From Euryodendron excelsum (lineage: Eukaryota; Streptophyta; Magnoliopsida; Ericales; Pentaphylacaceae): DNA of 64,000 nucleotides. The stretch lies in the NCBI GenBank assembly GCA_033060915.1, contig CM065389.1, forward strand, positions 13,060,001 through 13,124,000, in the 5' to 3' direction. Shown here in pieces: positions 11,199 to 23,145 of the stretch (positions are counted from its first letter, which is position 1; every line of letters begins with the position of its first letter). The notes beneath the pieces are model-generated. The model searched no databases, was not told where the DNA came from, and saw nothing but the letters and a program-made list of their open reading frames with translations. The position numbers and the translations under genes were made by a program.

Positions 11199-11832
11199 GA
11201 CATTATACTTCTTAAAGAAAAGTTTAAACATGTATACTACTTAATTTGATGTTTCAGTATGCAAGCAGGTCCTCAAATATTCATCAACTATTATGCACCT
11301 AGCCACTAATATCAATAAGGAAAATGTTTTACCTTTCTTCACTTGTATAACTTTTCAACAGAAGGGCATTTTGCGTGGTCATCCTCTGTCTTTCACTGAG
11401 CTATTAAACTCTGTAATGGCCAAAAAACTATAAATTGTAAGAAAAAAAGGAAAAATTAAACTGTAAGAAAAAAAAAAGGAAATTTGTCTCTGTAATGGCC
11501 AGTAAAAATTGATTTCTAATCTATCATTATTGTATCATTTCTTTATCTTAAGAAAGCAAGCTTTAATTGTTTCATATACTTCACTTCTGTCAGTCTTCTA
11601 TGATTAATTTTATGTTACTTTCTATGATTAATTCTTCGGGAACAAGATGACTAATAATCTTTCTTGTGTATGCTAGAATGAGGTCTTATTTTATGTCTTC
11701 ATAATATATGCAATTATAAATATTTTACGAAAATGTATAGTATTTATAGCGGTAAACCTAATATGGTGCGCTGATATGTATTATACCAATTAAAAAATCA
11801 ATATAACGGCCGGTGCGAAATTAACAATTATG
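10515..11832. mobile_element. Possible degraded TIR element (~1.3 kb)
   Basis: The left end 'catagttgtagatctcatacc' resembles the inverse of the right end (11810-11832, read as 'cataattgttaatttcgcacc'). Both are followed inward by CGG-rich sequence. I cannot find a convincing target duplication. The interior holds (CT)n(CA)n at 10820-10852 and (CA)n(TA)n at 11151-11198, and no coding sequence. Confidence 0.35.
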
Positions 11833-12062
11833 GTACGAAGTGCACAAATTGATAGCATCTCAACTTTGTTTATCTGGTCTATGTTTGCTGTCAGATAATC
11901 ATGTTAACGTTCAATTTGGCAAACACTTTATCATGCTACATATATATAAATGAGTACCAGCATGACCACCAAGCTCGGCACATGCCCAGCGTAAGGACCC
12001 CGCTCCCCAGATAGGCCCCTAGGCCTAACAATTAACATCAGGCGGGGAGGGGTTCCGATCAA

Positions 12063-12867
12063 GTGTCCTATAATCTTGTATAGAAATTGCGAACACTGCC
12101 AACAAACAAAGGGTTTTGGGTATCAGGATTTAGTAGTATTGTTGTTATCATCTGTACCCAAACTCTGTTTTAGTTTGGCATGCTTAGAAATTAGAAAAAT
12201 CCTATTCTTACAAAATTTGTATAAAAACTCGTACCAAAATGATGTGGTAGTGTTAATTTTATAATTAAAAGCCATTATGATGGATGATTTATTTTAAAGT
12301 GAAAGCTCTCATTAGACACAATCCTGTATGAATTTTATGTTTATATAACATTACATAAATAAGAAAATGTTATTTGGGTATGAATTTTTGTCAAAATTTG
12401 ACTTGTTTACATAATGATCTAGTCTCCAACAAGCTTTAAGCATGCTTAACACCAGTCGAGCTCAAGTAGCTTTATTTAATTTTACAACTGAATTGTAGAA
12501 TTATTATCTGTAAATCAAACTTGAAAGCCCAAACATGACATGAAAATAACATAGCATGCTAATAATGCATGGTAAGCAATTCAAAGAAATGGTTGCAGAA
12601 ACCGAATTGGGTGTTTACAAACCAAAAATTTATTAACTTGACATTTTTTTCATTTTCTATTTTTTAGGGTTTGGCTTAAACCTCTTGGATTATGATGACA
12701 AAAAATATGGTCCAATTGTTTGGATAATTCTGAAGAAGGCACATCCATCATATGAATTATGAGAATAAATGGACAAAAGCATAGTGGTTTAAATTATTTT
12801 AGGGTGTATATAATCTTATTTAGTTGGGATTAGTCCCCAAAAATGCTTGCAATCCTTATAATGGTGT
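12063..12867 (+). repeat. Segmental-duplication flank, unit C
   Basis: The first part (12066-12190) is the F-box 3' flank with no gene in front of it, so a gene body has been lost here. From 12355 on it matches 5790-6260 and 43250-43740. The block ends at 12867 inside 'ggtgtgcattg', where it joins F-box coding sequence. Confidence 0.7.
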
Positions 12868-13154
12868 GCATTGTGGTTTTGGTTAGAGCGCAGAAGCAGA
12901 AGTACTAGTGAAGTGAACCTGCATTGCCATGGGCGGCACCGCCTGCAGAGAAGCATCTGCACCATTGCCTCAAGGTGGTGGAACTGGTTGGCTTTATTGG
13001 GGCTTCGCTTGATAAGTCGATTGCCGAATTCCTGGTTAAGAACGCCGTGTCGCTTGAGAAGATGTTCGTCCTTGCTGGCGAGCTTGGATAGACAGAATTG
13101 GAGAGTTGATGACAATCAAGGAGAAATGAGAGGCTCGTGCGTTGAGAGCAAGAA
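12868..13154 (+). pseudogene. F-box family fragment, copy C (FBD tail only)
   Basis: This matches copy B from about 8272 to 8560: 'ttttggt(t/c)agagcgc', 'ccatgggcggc', 'ctcaaggtggtggaactggttggcttt', 'gaacgccgtgtcgcttgagaagatg' and 'gagttgatgacaatcaaggagaaa'. It lacks the F-box and LRR regions, has frameshifts, and loses the conserved C-terminus after GAGAGCAAG. The left junction falls in TGCATTG, a motif shared by the flank block and the gene, which suggests microhomology-mediated deletion. Confidence 0.8.
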
Positions 13155-13835
13155 TTGTAAACATGCATGCAAGTTCAAACCCGACTATCACTACAATTGT
13201 GTTACATTTTTTCGTCTATTGTATATTTGGTAGTTAAATGCAAACAATTAATTCAGAAAAAATACAATTACTTTAATACCTATATACACACACATACAAA
13301 TTACTTAATATATATATACAAATATAATTTAATGTGGATAAAAGTATATATCTATACATGCTCTTGAGATGCTTACGCTTTCACAATATTTTGTCGAGTT
13401 TAGTTTTAATGTATTGACAGTATAAATTTTTTTTTACACAAGTAGGATATCAGAGTATGACATGTGTCTTTTAAAATTTAAGTACAACAAAAACAAGCAA
13501 GACTCGTGAACATATGTCGCATTCTAGTGTCCGCTTGTGTAAAAAAATTCTACACTGTCAGTGCATCAAAATTAAACTCTATTTTGCCCTCGCACCCGCA
13601 CCTACAATCACACCCTGAATCGGTTAGTTAGGTAGTAGTTTGTGACGACTCCAATTTGTAATGACTTGTGCTGAGTACCACATTGAAAGTTTGGGTGGAG
13701 GATTTTAGGTAGTTAGGTGTATAATTAGAAGCATGATCTCAGCTAACACCTCCTTAGCTAGTCCTTTAGGGTGAGTTCTAGTGGTTATTACTTGTTCATA
13801 ATGCATTATTCCAAGTACTAGTGGAGGGTGCTCGT
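13155..13835. repeat. Segmental-duplication flank, unit C distal
   Basis: Homologous to 24210-24430 and 24950-25200, and to 320-620. Landmarks are 'tgtatatttggtag', 'caattaattcagaaaaaata', 'aaaagtatatatctatacatgctcttg', 'gaatcggttagttaggtagtagtttgtgac' and 'gtaccacattgaaagtttg'. No gene is seen. Confidence 0.7.
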
Positions 13836-14072
13836 TGTTATGATCTCACATCAGATAGGAGAAGTGAGATCTTGGGTTATATAAGGAGGGTAGGCAGCAC
13901 CACCTAACAACTTAAACTTTTAGGTTGGATGGCAAGTGCCTGGTGGTATCACATGTGGCGGAGTATGTTACGATCCCACATCGGATAGGAGAATGGATAT
14001 CTTGAGCCATATAAGGACGGTAGACAGCATCATCTAATAGCTTGAGCTTTTGGATTAGATGATAAGCGCTCG
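13836..14072 (+). mobile_element. TRIM-like miniature LTR retroelement remnant
   Basis: Two ~105-bp direct repeats (13836 and 13966) both begin TGTTA(T/C)GATC(T/C)CACATC and continue through 'ggataggag', 'ggtaggcagca' and 'tggat..gat..aag'. Between them lies TGGTATCACATG, which resembles the TGGTATCAGAGC primer-binding site. Two short LTRs around a primer site with no coding region is the plan of a TRIM. The exact 3' limit is unclear. Confidence 0.5.
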
Positions 14073-14089
14073 ACTCGAGACACCGTGTA

Positions 14090-15684
14090 TAAGACCATTA
14101 GCAAAGAAAGCTTTTTTGTATTTAGTAGGGTTTGTGTATAAATTTTTTGCACGCAATTATGGGTTTTGCTTAGTCTCAAATCTAAAGTGTCATAAATTCA
14201 ATCATACTTCATAAATATCAACAAATGAAGCAACCTTTTTCGCCATTTTCGTTCAATTTGCTTTTAAACAGAAGTTAAATGCCCTAGCATGGGTGGCTTC
14301 AATGTTTGCAAATTCAATCTTTGAAAGCTTTCAACCCCAAGTTGCCTTGTAATGACAATTATATGGATAGGACCTATAACGCAAATCAACAGGAAATTCT
14401 CAAATCAAGTTAATTATTTATAATTGCAGTTTGCAATCCACTTAAAAAAAGAACAAAAAACAATAAATGAATAAGTATACGAAAAAAATAATCCCTGTGC
14501 TGTCTAATATGTAAGTGGCTCAACCCTATAGAACTTGTGAAAGAACAGGTAAGCAAGCTATAGAGTCATGTATGCTTATTTAATGCAACAAAAGAAAATT
14601 TGTGGCCAGATAAATTTTGCCTAAAACCAAGCACTTGAGATTGCAACCAGGTTTTTCATTTAACAAGATGACATCCCTCGTGATAATTAAAAGTATCATT
14701 TTTAAAACTATTAATCTACTGAACATTAATTTGAGGAATCGAGACCTTTAACTGTGCTACTACATAGAGTTACATTATTCTATGATTACATTAAAGGTAA
14801 TCATTTGCATGTATATTGTTTTCGCATGTTATGCATCAACCTCATTTGCATGTTTACAAGTGACTACCACTTATAATGAACTTGATTGCCTCAGTGCACT
14901 ACTTGGAAAAGGATTGTACCTGTGTATGTACTAAACATCATTAGCGAATTTGAAAAGGAATTCATATAAAAAAGTCAAGGTTAGCTCACTATTACCTGCC
15001 TCTTTAATCACTTTTAGAAAATCCAAGTAAGCTCCTCATATGTGATTTGTTCTGTTTTAATGAGTTGAAGTAGTGCAAGAACCTATGACCATCAAAAACT
15101 CATGTTTGAAAATTAAAGAAAAAGAAATATAACAATAGTCCATAGTAGTAAATTCAATTTTCTGGTAGTACCAGGAGTTGCGTAATTATTTTCATAAAAT
15201 CAATACCTTCTTCACTTTTAGACCTTTTTACACTAGAGAACGACCAACATTCCAATATTTTGATGATTTTTATTTCCTTTTTTTTTTTCCTCAAGGGGAT
15301 TTCACTCATCATAATATATATTTTTTTCTTCACATTTTCAGTTTAATTCAATGGTTTCCACCATCTAGTTACAATGTAATGAAGGAATGTACAAAGTTTT
15401 TCTATTTCCAGTTCCTTTCTGGTCACTTCTTAGTGACTTGTATAAATATGTAGTAGTGAATGAAGAGAATTCAAATCCTGATTTTGAGACTCCAAGCGTT
15501 TGTTCTACATTTAGCAGTTTACGCCAAATTGATCACTTTCCTAACTACATGGCAATATTACTATGATTATGAAAAATATAATGAAAAAGTCGGTTAGAAT
15601 ATATATTCACTTACCATCAGAAAGTACTATTCAGATGTCTCGTTAAAAGTTTAACAAGTTAAAACACTTGCACTACCAAAGAGA
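14090..15684. other. Unassigned intergenic sequence
   Basis: No repeat shared with the rest of the window and no convincing ORF. The frame at 15178-15453 is AT-biased without a domain. If the MADS exon at 15890-15989 belonged to a longer gene, its downstream introns and exons would fall here, but I can name none with confidence. Confidence 0.4.
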
Positions 15685-15889
15685 AGGTACCAGCAGCAGT
15701 TCCCTGTGATACCACAAAAGATTTATGAAATGTCGTAGCAAATAAACACAACTTAAATGCAAATGTGTACAAGATGGCATGACAATTATTAATTCTGACC
15801 CATAATATTCACAAATTACAGAATCCAGTGTTGGTTCATGTCATGCTTTGTTTGCTTGATTTAATTGATTTGTTTGGGAGCTAGCTTAC

Positions 15890-15989
15890 CGTATTATCCT
15901 TTACACACAATATCCTTCCATTCCATTGACGCTCCAAATGTAGCATTTCTTTGAAACTCAAACCCGACAGATCCTTGCCAATCATCCTT
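15890..15989 (-). pseudogene. Orphan MADS-box K-domain exon
   Basis: A 100-bp open stretch is bounded on the minus strand by an acceptor ('cttattttgtag') and a donor ('gtaagctag'). Translated from its second base it gives RMIGKDLSGLSFKEM, then LHLERQWN and ILCVKD. This matches the (G)xDLxGLSFKEL-QxLExQLNxGLLSVKDKK pattern of the K domain in plant type II MADS factors, in which this exon is usually 100 bp long. A GAACTGCTGCTGG stretch at 15685-15703 (minus) could be a decayed next exon. I find no MADS domain in the window, so this is a fragment or part of a gene with very long introns. Confidence 0.7.
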
Positions 15990-16783
15990 CTACAAAATAA
16001 GAAAGAAAATTGTCAACAATTAAGAACACAGTGTCGTTGCTTTAAGAATGCCTACGTTGACCATATTCTACTATGTTTTGCAGCATTTGAAAGTTGAAAC
16101 ATGTCCAAATTCTCTTCTTTTCTTTCTTCATCTAATGTTTGAAATATTTATATGTACTTTAGGCATAAAATTGTTTTTTTAAGGGGTTTTTCATTTTAAA
16201 TGATGTGACTTTAACATTCATTCCATCACTTGTGGTGAGCCTTTTAGGGATGACGATTAGAACAACTTTTCAATAATGCAAAATTTTCCATAATGCAAAA
16301 TTCAAGCTTCAACGCAATCTTTCCAAGCCTCTATATTATCATCTTTTTGGATTACAAGAGACAAGAAAATTCTACTTAATTATGCCACATGTGATTGTTT
16401 GGCTTCGTATAATTAATTTTTTTTTTTTTCCTACAATTCTCTGAAACCAAACAAACACCATCATTCTATATAAATTGAATAATTTTGAATGAAATGTGTT
16501 CAGATGTGAATGGAATGTGTCACAGAGTGAATGAAATGTCATATTCTGTAAAAATGATAACGTGGTGTAACGAAAACCTACATAATTACTCGTCCAGCAC
16601 GTCATTCTATACAAATTTTGCAGTTGGATAGCATTACCTTTTCTTTTCTTTTTTATTATTCATTTTTGCTGAGTATATATTATATGGAATGATATAGTTG
16701 AATAATTTGAATGAGAGCTTTTACTTTGAAGACAAAACACCGTCATAATACCATTTAATTACAGATATATCACCGTCATACTA
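15990..16783. other. Upstream flank of truncated F-box copy D
   Basis: The last ~110 bases ('ggaatgatatagttgaataa', 'tttgaagacaaaacacc') match the upstream flanks of copies A and E. The sequence then jumps directly into LRR coding sequence at 16784. The rest is unassigned. Confidence 0.5.
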
Positions 16784-17635
16784 CCAGTGCAATATGTAAA
16801 TGTCACTGCCGATGATGTGGGCTACTTCTTATCCAACTGCCCATCTCTTGAACGCTTATGTTTGTCGAAGTCCTCGTCCCTTGTCAATCTGTCCATTTCT
16901 GGTGGTGGTTCATCATCGCCGCCACTCAAGCTGAAGTTCTTGGACATTTCTTGGTGTTCCTGTCTGGAGAATCTCGAGATTTATGCACCCATTCTCGTCT
17001 CTTTTCAATTCGGGGAACCATATGCAGAGATCGCCCTCAAGAATGTTCCCCTTCTTGCTGAGGTATCTTTCTTGGAGGTTTACTGCAGTGTATATCTAGT
17101 TGAACGGGGACTCAACAAGTTTTCAGGCGTTCTCTCTCAGCTGCAGACACTAACATTGACCTTACACTACGCTTGGCTTGCTGAACAGTTTCCCATATGC
17201 GATGGACTAAGAAATCTCGAGAAATTGAAATTGAATTTAAGATTGTGGGAGTGCAGAAACTGCTGCCGGCTTTGCACTTCCCTGATGAAGGCATTGCCTT
17301 CCTTGTGCGAATTCTCATTGCATTTGTTCTGGTCAGAGAGCAGTACTGCTTGGCCTGCATTGGCCTGGCCCCGAAGTGTTGAGAATCATCGGCATAATTG
17401 CCTGAAGGTGGTGGAACTGGTTGACTTTGTTGGGTTTTTGCCCGATGTTTCGATTGTCAGGTACCTGATTCAGAATGCTGTGTTGCTTGAGAAGATGACT
17501 ATTATTCCCTGCCGGCGAGATTGGATTCACGACCTTACGGAGTTGATGACAGACGTGGAGAAACAAGAGGCTCGGGAACGGGCTCATGCGCTGGGAGCAA
17601 AACTGTCTCCTCGCACTAAAATACTTGTACTGTAA
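16784..17635 (+). pseudogene. F-box family copy D, F-box half deleted (LRR + FBD open)
   Basis: The frame is open for about 283 codons from QYVNVTADDVGYF to the family end ILVL and TAA. The LRRs ('LERLCLSKS', 'LEIYAPILVSF', 'LRNLEKLKLNLRLW') and the FBD (CLKVVELVDF, NAVLLEKM, EKQEARERAHALGAKL) are complete. It lacks the ~195 N-terminal residues with the F-box, and no in-frame ATG exists before 17285, so it is unlikely to be translated as it stands. Upstream flank is joined directly to the LRR, indicating an internal deletion of the 5' half. It is the best preserved paralogue of B by reading frame. Confidence 0.85.
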
Positions 17636-17858
17636 TCATGTATAGGAATTACGAACACTGCCAACAAACGAAGGGATTGTGGTATCAAAAGGGTAGAATT
17701 TAGTAGTGCTGTTGTTATCAGATGTACCTAAACTTGATTTTAGTTTGGCATACTTTAGACCTTAATTGGGCATATCTCGAAGGAAGAAATTATACATGAT
17801 GTTGGGGCGAAGCTAGGCCCAAACCCATTCAACAAGAATAAGGGAAGTTTTATACCTC

Positions 17859-17916
<58 letters not shown>

Positions 17917-18074
17917 AGAGGACACAGGGTTTGCATACGAAAAATGACATTCCCTTTTCATTTTTCTTTTCTGGGTTTCCTTGGATGATGATGATTACAA
18001 ATGATTCAATTCTTTGGATATTTCTGAAGAAGTTACATCCAAAATATGAATTATGAGAATGATATCAACAAAAG
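17636..18074 (+). repeat. Segmental-duplication flank, unit D, with (CT)n(CA)n
   Basis: F-box 3' flank, then a (CT)n(CA)n microsatellite at about 17862-17916, at the same homologous place as 5525-5541 and 42895-42947. The ancestral site 'atggacaaaagcatag' (intact at 6182 and 12770) is split here by the copia element. Confidence 0.75.
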
Positions 18075-18311
18075 TGTTAATGTACCCATAATATGAACAC
18101 TTCATGGTCAAGGCATATTAGGTATTTGTTAGGCATGTTTGTTAGGTATATTAGGCATGTTGCCATGGCAGATTTCTCTTTTCTTCCCCTATAAATATAG
18201 GTCTATTCTTCATTGTAAATTACTACATCTTGTACAAAATATTACATCTAATACAATTCTTTCTCTCATTCTCTCATTCTCTCATTCTCTATTTTCTCTA
18301 CCATTTTAACA
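18075..18311 (+). repeat. 5' LTR of copia element 1
   Basis: Begins TGTTAATG and ends TTTTAACA. A TATA box (TATAAATAT) lies near 18190, followed by the probable transcription start. A TCTCATTC microsatellite near the 3' end is shorter in the other LTR. Outside that microsatellite and one 35-bp duplication, I count only about two substitutions from the 3' LTR. Confidence 0.95.
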
Positions 18312-18324
18312 TGGTATCAGAGCT
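18312..18324 (+). other. Primer-binding site (initiator Met-tRNA)
   Basis: TGGTATCAGAGCT follows the 5' LTR directly. It is complementary to the 3' end of plant initiator methionine tRNA, the usual primer of copia elements. Confidence 0.95.
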
Positions 18325-18986
18325 ATAAGATCTAGTGATCCTTCTCTCGCTCTGTCTCTATTCCAGTCGGCGTACATTGTCTTTTTCTGCTTCAAAATCC
18401 AGTTTTTCTGCTATTTTCTGTGTTTCTGTTGAAATTCATATTGTCTGAATATCACTTTTGATCACATCATTACGTTCATCTCAACGAATAGATTCCAGTC
18501 ATACAAAATTCATTCCCAGAAGATTAGTCACGCGCCCTCACGCGCCCTCTGAAGATTGGCGCGTCATCTCACGCGTAGCCCCTTTCTGCACGCGTTTGAA
18601 CGCGCCGCCGTAGTTGTGTCACGCGCGCATGTGCTTTCATGCACGATTTCACGCGCGCCTGACGTCCGTTGATGCCATCCCTCCTGACGTTCGCTAAAGC
18701 TAGCCCTGCTGACGTCAGCCCTATTTTGCTTGGTCGCTGGTTCGATCTCTGACTCCGGTCCACCTGAACCATTTCAGCCCGGATTTCTCTTCCTTTGACC
18801 GGCTCAAGTTCTGTTAGGCCATTTTCAAGCTGGTTCAGACCGGTTCCCGCCTATTTTGGGCCCCCTGAATCTGATTCTGCCCTCGATTTGCTCTAATTTT
18901 GCCTCGTTTCTACTGCTTCTTTTGTATTGGAAACCTTTGAACCTCAATATCTTCCTTTTAAATCTATTGTTCAAAGTCATTATACT

Positions 18987-21900
18987 ATGGAACGTTCTGA
19001 GGTGTCCCGACCTATTGTTATCATTCTAGGAGGTCCTAATTATATTCCTTGTTCCCAAGCTATGTCTAGTTTTCTTAAAGGAAGAAAACTTTGGCGTTAT
19101 GTCACTGGCGATATTGAAGCTCCTATCAAAGGTGATACTGAACCAGCTACAACATACAATGAACGTCTTGAGGAATGGGATAGTAAGAATCATCAAATTA
19201 TCACTTGGTTTCGAAATACGTCCATTCCTTCCATAAGCCTTCAGTTCGGACGCTTTGATACTACTCATTCTATTTGGGACTTCCTAGCCCAACGCTATAC
19301 TACTATTGATCTTGCTCATCAGTACCAACTCTTAAGTTCTCTGTATCATCTCAAACAAGAATCTGGTCAGTCTATCAATGCCTTTCTGTCACAGATGTAT
19401 ACTCTCTAGGACCAATTGACTCCGTTTGAGCCCACTTGGACCTGTCCTGATGACGCTGCTCACTTTACTCTCTACCGAGATTAGCAGCACCTCATTATGT
19501 TTCTTATGGCTCTCACTGATGTCTTTGAGCCTGTTCGTGCCTCTCTTCTGCATCAATCTCTTCTTCCTTCCTTGGAACAGGCTATTTCTGAGCTCCTATC
19601 CGAAGAAACTCGTCTTGGTCTCTTTCGATCATCACTTACAGACACAGTTCTTGCCACCTCTAATTCTCGATTTAAAGGTTCATCTGCTTCAGGTGGTTCT
19701 CGCAACTCCTCTCTTCAATCTACTGGGACATCTTTCACTCCGCCCTCTCGAAACGATAAATGTACATTTTGCCATGCTACTAATCATCGTCTCCTTACTT
19801 GTCCTGCTCGGATCTGCCAATATTGTCATCAGCGTGGCCCTGGTCACTATCGTAGTGACTGTCCTAAAAATCCTAATTGCCGAGACTTTCGCCCTAAGGC
19901 TGCAGCTGCCACTGCTACGGATTCTGATGTTCCCTCTTCCTCCTTGATGGTCAGTCTCAATGATCTTTCTACCCTCTTTCAGCAGTTCATGACTACCTCT
20001 GGTAATCCACCCTTTACTGCTCTGTCTGCCACTTCAGGTATTTCTTCGTGGTTCTTTGATTCTAGGTGTAGCAATCATATGACTTCTGACTTGTCTGTTT
20101 TTTCTTCTAAATCCTTTATATCTGCTCTTCCTGTCATTTATACTGCTGATGGCTCACCTATGACTATTGATCACATTGGTTCTGTCTCCACTTCCAACCT
20201 TGCACTTCCTCAAACTTATTATATCCCTAAACTCACATTGAATCTTATCTCTGTAGGCCAATTATGTGATCCTGACCTTACTGTCCTTTTCTCCTCTATT
20301 GGTTGTGTTATGTAGGATCCAAAGACGGGACAGACTCTTGGGATAGGCCGTAAATACGGTCGACTGTTTCAGCTTCTTCACCTTCATCTGCCCACTCAGA
20401 CTGCTGCTGTTACCACCACTGTTGCTTCATCTACTCCCAACTCCTCTCTTAATATCTAGCATTCTCGTTTAGGTCATGTTTCTATAGGTCGTTTACGTCT
20501 TCTTTTGTCTCAAGGTGTTTTAGGCTCTGTCCTTAATAAACACCTTGATTGTCAATCTTGTCAACTTGCTAAACAACCGGCTTTATCTTTTAATAACAGT
20601 ACTTCTCTTTCTTTAGCTCCTTTTAATTTAGTCCACTCTGATGTTTGGGGTCCTTCCCCCACTTCTACTATGGGAGGATCCAAGTATTTTGTTATATTTG
20701 TTGATGATTTCTCTCGGTATACTTGGATTTATCTCTTGCAAAATCGATCTCAATTTCAACAAACTTATTATGATTTTGCTCAAATGGTCAAAACATAATT
20801 TTCTCGTGACATCAAGATCTTTCGGTCTGACAATGCTCAAGAATATTGTGACAACTCTTTTCTTGCCTTTCTCTGTGAGCATGGGATCATCCCTCATCGT
20901 TCTTGTCCTGGTACGTCACAACAAAATGGTTGTGCTGAACGCAAACATCGTCATCTCCTTGATACAACCCGTGCTCTTCTTATCTCTGCCTCTTGTCCTG
21001 AACAATTTTGGGGTGAAGCTGCTCTTACTGTTGCTTACACTATTAACCGTGTTCCTTCAGCTCCTCTCGGTAATCTCACTCCTTATGAGTGTCTGTATGG
21101 TGCTCCTCCTGATTATCATTCTCTTCGTGTTTTTGAATGTGCATGCTTTGTCTTCTTCAGCCTCATGAGCGTTCCAAGTTGGAGCCTCGCATTCGTCTCT
21201 GCTGCTTCTTAGGCTACGGGATTGAGCACAAAGGTTATCGTTGTTAGGATCCCCTGTCTAAACGTCTTCGTGTCTCTCGTCATGTTGTCTTTTGGGAACA
21301 TAAAACATTTTCCTCCTTATCTTCTTTTCATTTATCTTCTTCTTCCACTCTTTACTTCACCGATCCTACTATTGAGCTCTTTCTTGAGGATGCTGATGTC
21401 ACACCTATTGTGCAGCCTATTACAGTCTATCCCGCGGAGTCCCCGTCTGCTGATCCTGCTCCTCATGCCAGCTCTTCCTTATCTGATCCATCTCTGCCCT
21501 CTGCATCCATTGAGCCCACCGTCAGGCGTTCTACTCGGGTAAGGGAGATTCCTACTCACCTCTGTGATTATCATTGTTTCTCTACTATTCTTGCTCATCA
21601 CGAGCCTTGCTCCTATCGCGAGGCCAGTTCTAACCCTCTTTGGCAACAAGCTATGGATGATGAATTACAGGCTTTTACCAAGACTCACACTTGGGACTTG
21701 GTTGAGCTTCCTCTTGGTAAATCTGTGATTGGATGTAGATGGGTCTATAAGATCAAAACTTGTTCTAATGGTTCTGTGGAACGTTACAAAGCTCGTTTAG
21801 TTGCCAAAGGTTTCACTCAAGAATATGGCATTGACTATGAGGAGACCTTTGCTCCTGTTGCTCGTCTCACTTCTGTTCGGAGTCTCATTGCTGTTGCTGC

Positions 21901-23132
21901 TGTTCGACAGTGACCCTTGTATCAGATGGATGTCAAAAATTCCTTTCTCAACGGCGATCTCTCTGAAGAAGTCTGTATGCAGCCTCCTCCTGGTTCTTCT
22001 CACTCTCCACATCAGGTCTGCAAACTTCGTCGTGCTCTATATGGTCTTAAACAAGCTCCTCGTGCCTGGTATGCCAAATTCAGTTCTACTATTAGTGAAC
22101 TTGGTTTCTCCTCTAGTGCTTATGATTCTGCTCTCTTTGTTCACAAAACTACACATGGCACTGTTCTCCTACTACTTTATGTGGATGATATGATTCTCAC
22201 TGGAGATGATATACATGGTATTTCTGAGCTCAAGGTATTTCTTAGCAGACATTTTGAGATGAAAGATCTTGGTCCTCTCAGTTACTTTCTTGGTCTTGAG
22301 ATATCTTCTGCTTCTACTGGTTACTCTCTCTCTCAAGCCAAGTATGCCTCAGATCTTTTTGCTCGTGCTGGTCTCATTGATAGTAAGACTACTTTCACAC
22401 TTTTGGAAGCTAATATGCGTCTTACTCCTCTAGATGGTGAACTTCTAACTAACCTTACTCTTTATCGGCAACTTGTTGGCGGTCTTGTCTATCTTACTGT
22501 TACTCGTCCTGACATTGCCCATTTTGTTCACCTCGTCAGTCAATTTTTGTCATCACCTCGCTCTACTCACTATGCTGCAGTTCTTCGCATTCTACGTTAT
22601 GTTAAGGGCACTCTCTTTCATGGTCTGCATTACTCTCGTCACTCCTCTCTACAGCTCCATGCTTATTCTGATGCTGATTGGGCTGGTGATCCTACTGATC
22701 GTCGTTTTACCATGGGATTCTGCTTCTTCCTTGGCGATTCTTTGATTTCTTGGCGTAGTAAGAAGTAGACTCTTACTGCTCGCTTTAGCACTGAGGCCGA
22801 GTATCGTGCTTTGGCTGATACTATTCAAGAACTTCTCTGGCTTCGGTGGTTGCTTCAAGACATGGTGTGTCTCTTATTCTGGTGCTACTGTTCTCCATTG
22901 TGACAATCGCAGTGCGATTATGATCGCTCATAGTGATGTGTTTCATGATCGGACTAAGCACATTGAAATTGATTGTCATTTCATTCGTCAACATGTCCTG
23001 TGTGGCACAGTTCATCTTCTCTCTGTGACTTCTGCTGATCAAACTGCTGACATCTTCACCAAGTCTCATCCTCCAGGACGATTTTATGATCTGGTTACCA
23101 AACTCAATTTGGTCTCCACCTTACCACCTTGA
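18987..23132 (+). pseudogene. copia gag-pol polyprotein (multiply broken)
   Basis: The likely ATG is at 18987 (MERSEVSRP). Domains in order are a gag body; Cys/His knuckles (CHATNHRLLTC, CQYCHQRGPGHYRSDC); protease at ~20050 with D-S-R where D-S-G is expected; integrase HHCC and DDE core (HSDVWGP, DNAQEY, NGCAERKH); RT from ~21610 (WVYKIK, YVDD at 22178-22189); and RNase H ending near 23132 (ADIFTKSHP). Stops lie at 19407, 19482, 20313, 20457, 20796, 21245, 21911 and 22766, with frameshifts near 21155 and 22860. Comparison with copia element 2 shows that each stop replaces Trp or Gln. Confidence 0.9.
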
Positions 23133-23145
23133 GTTTGCGGGGGGC

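Noticed and set aside
17755..17961. Minus-strand frame with Cys-Val and Arg-Glu repeats
   Set aside because: Translation of the (CT)n(CA)n microsatellite; the same at 42841-43215.
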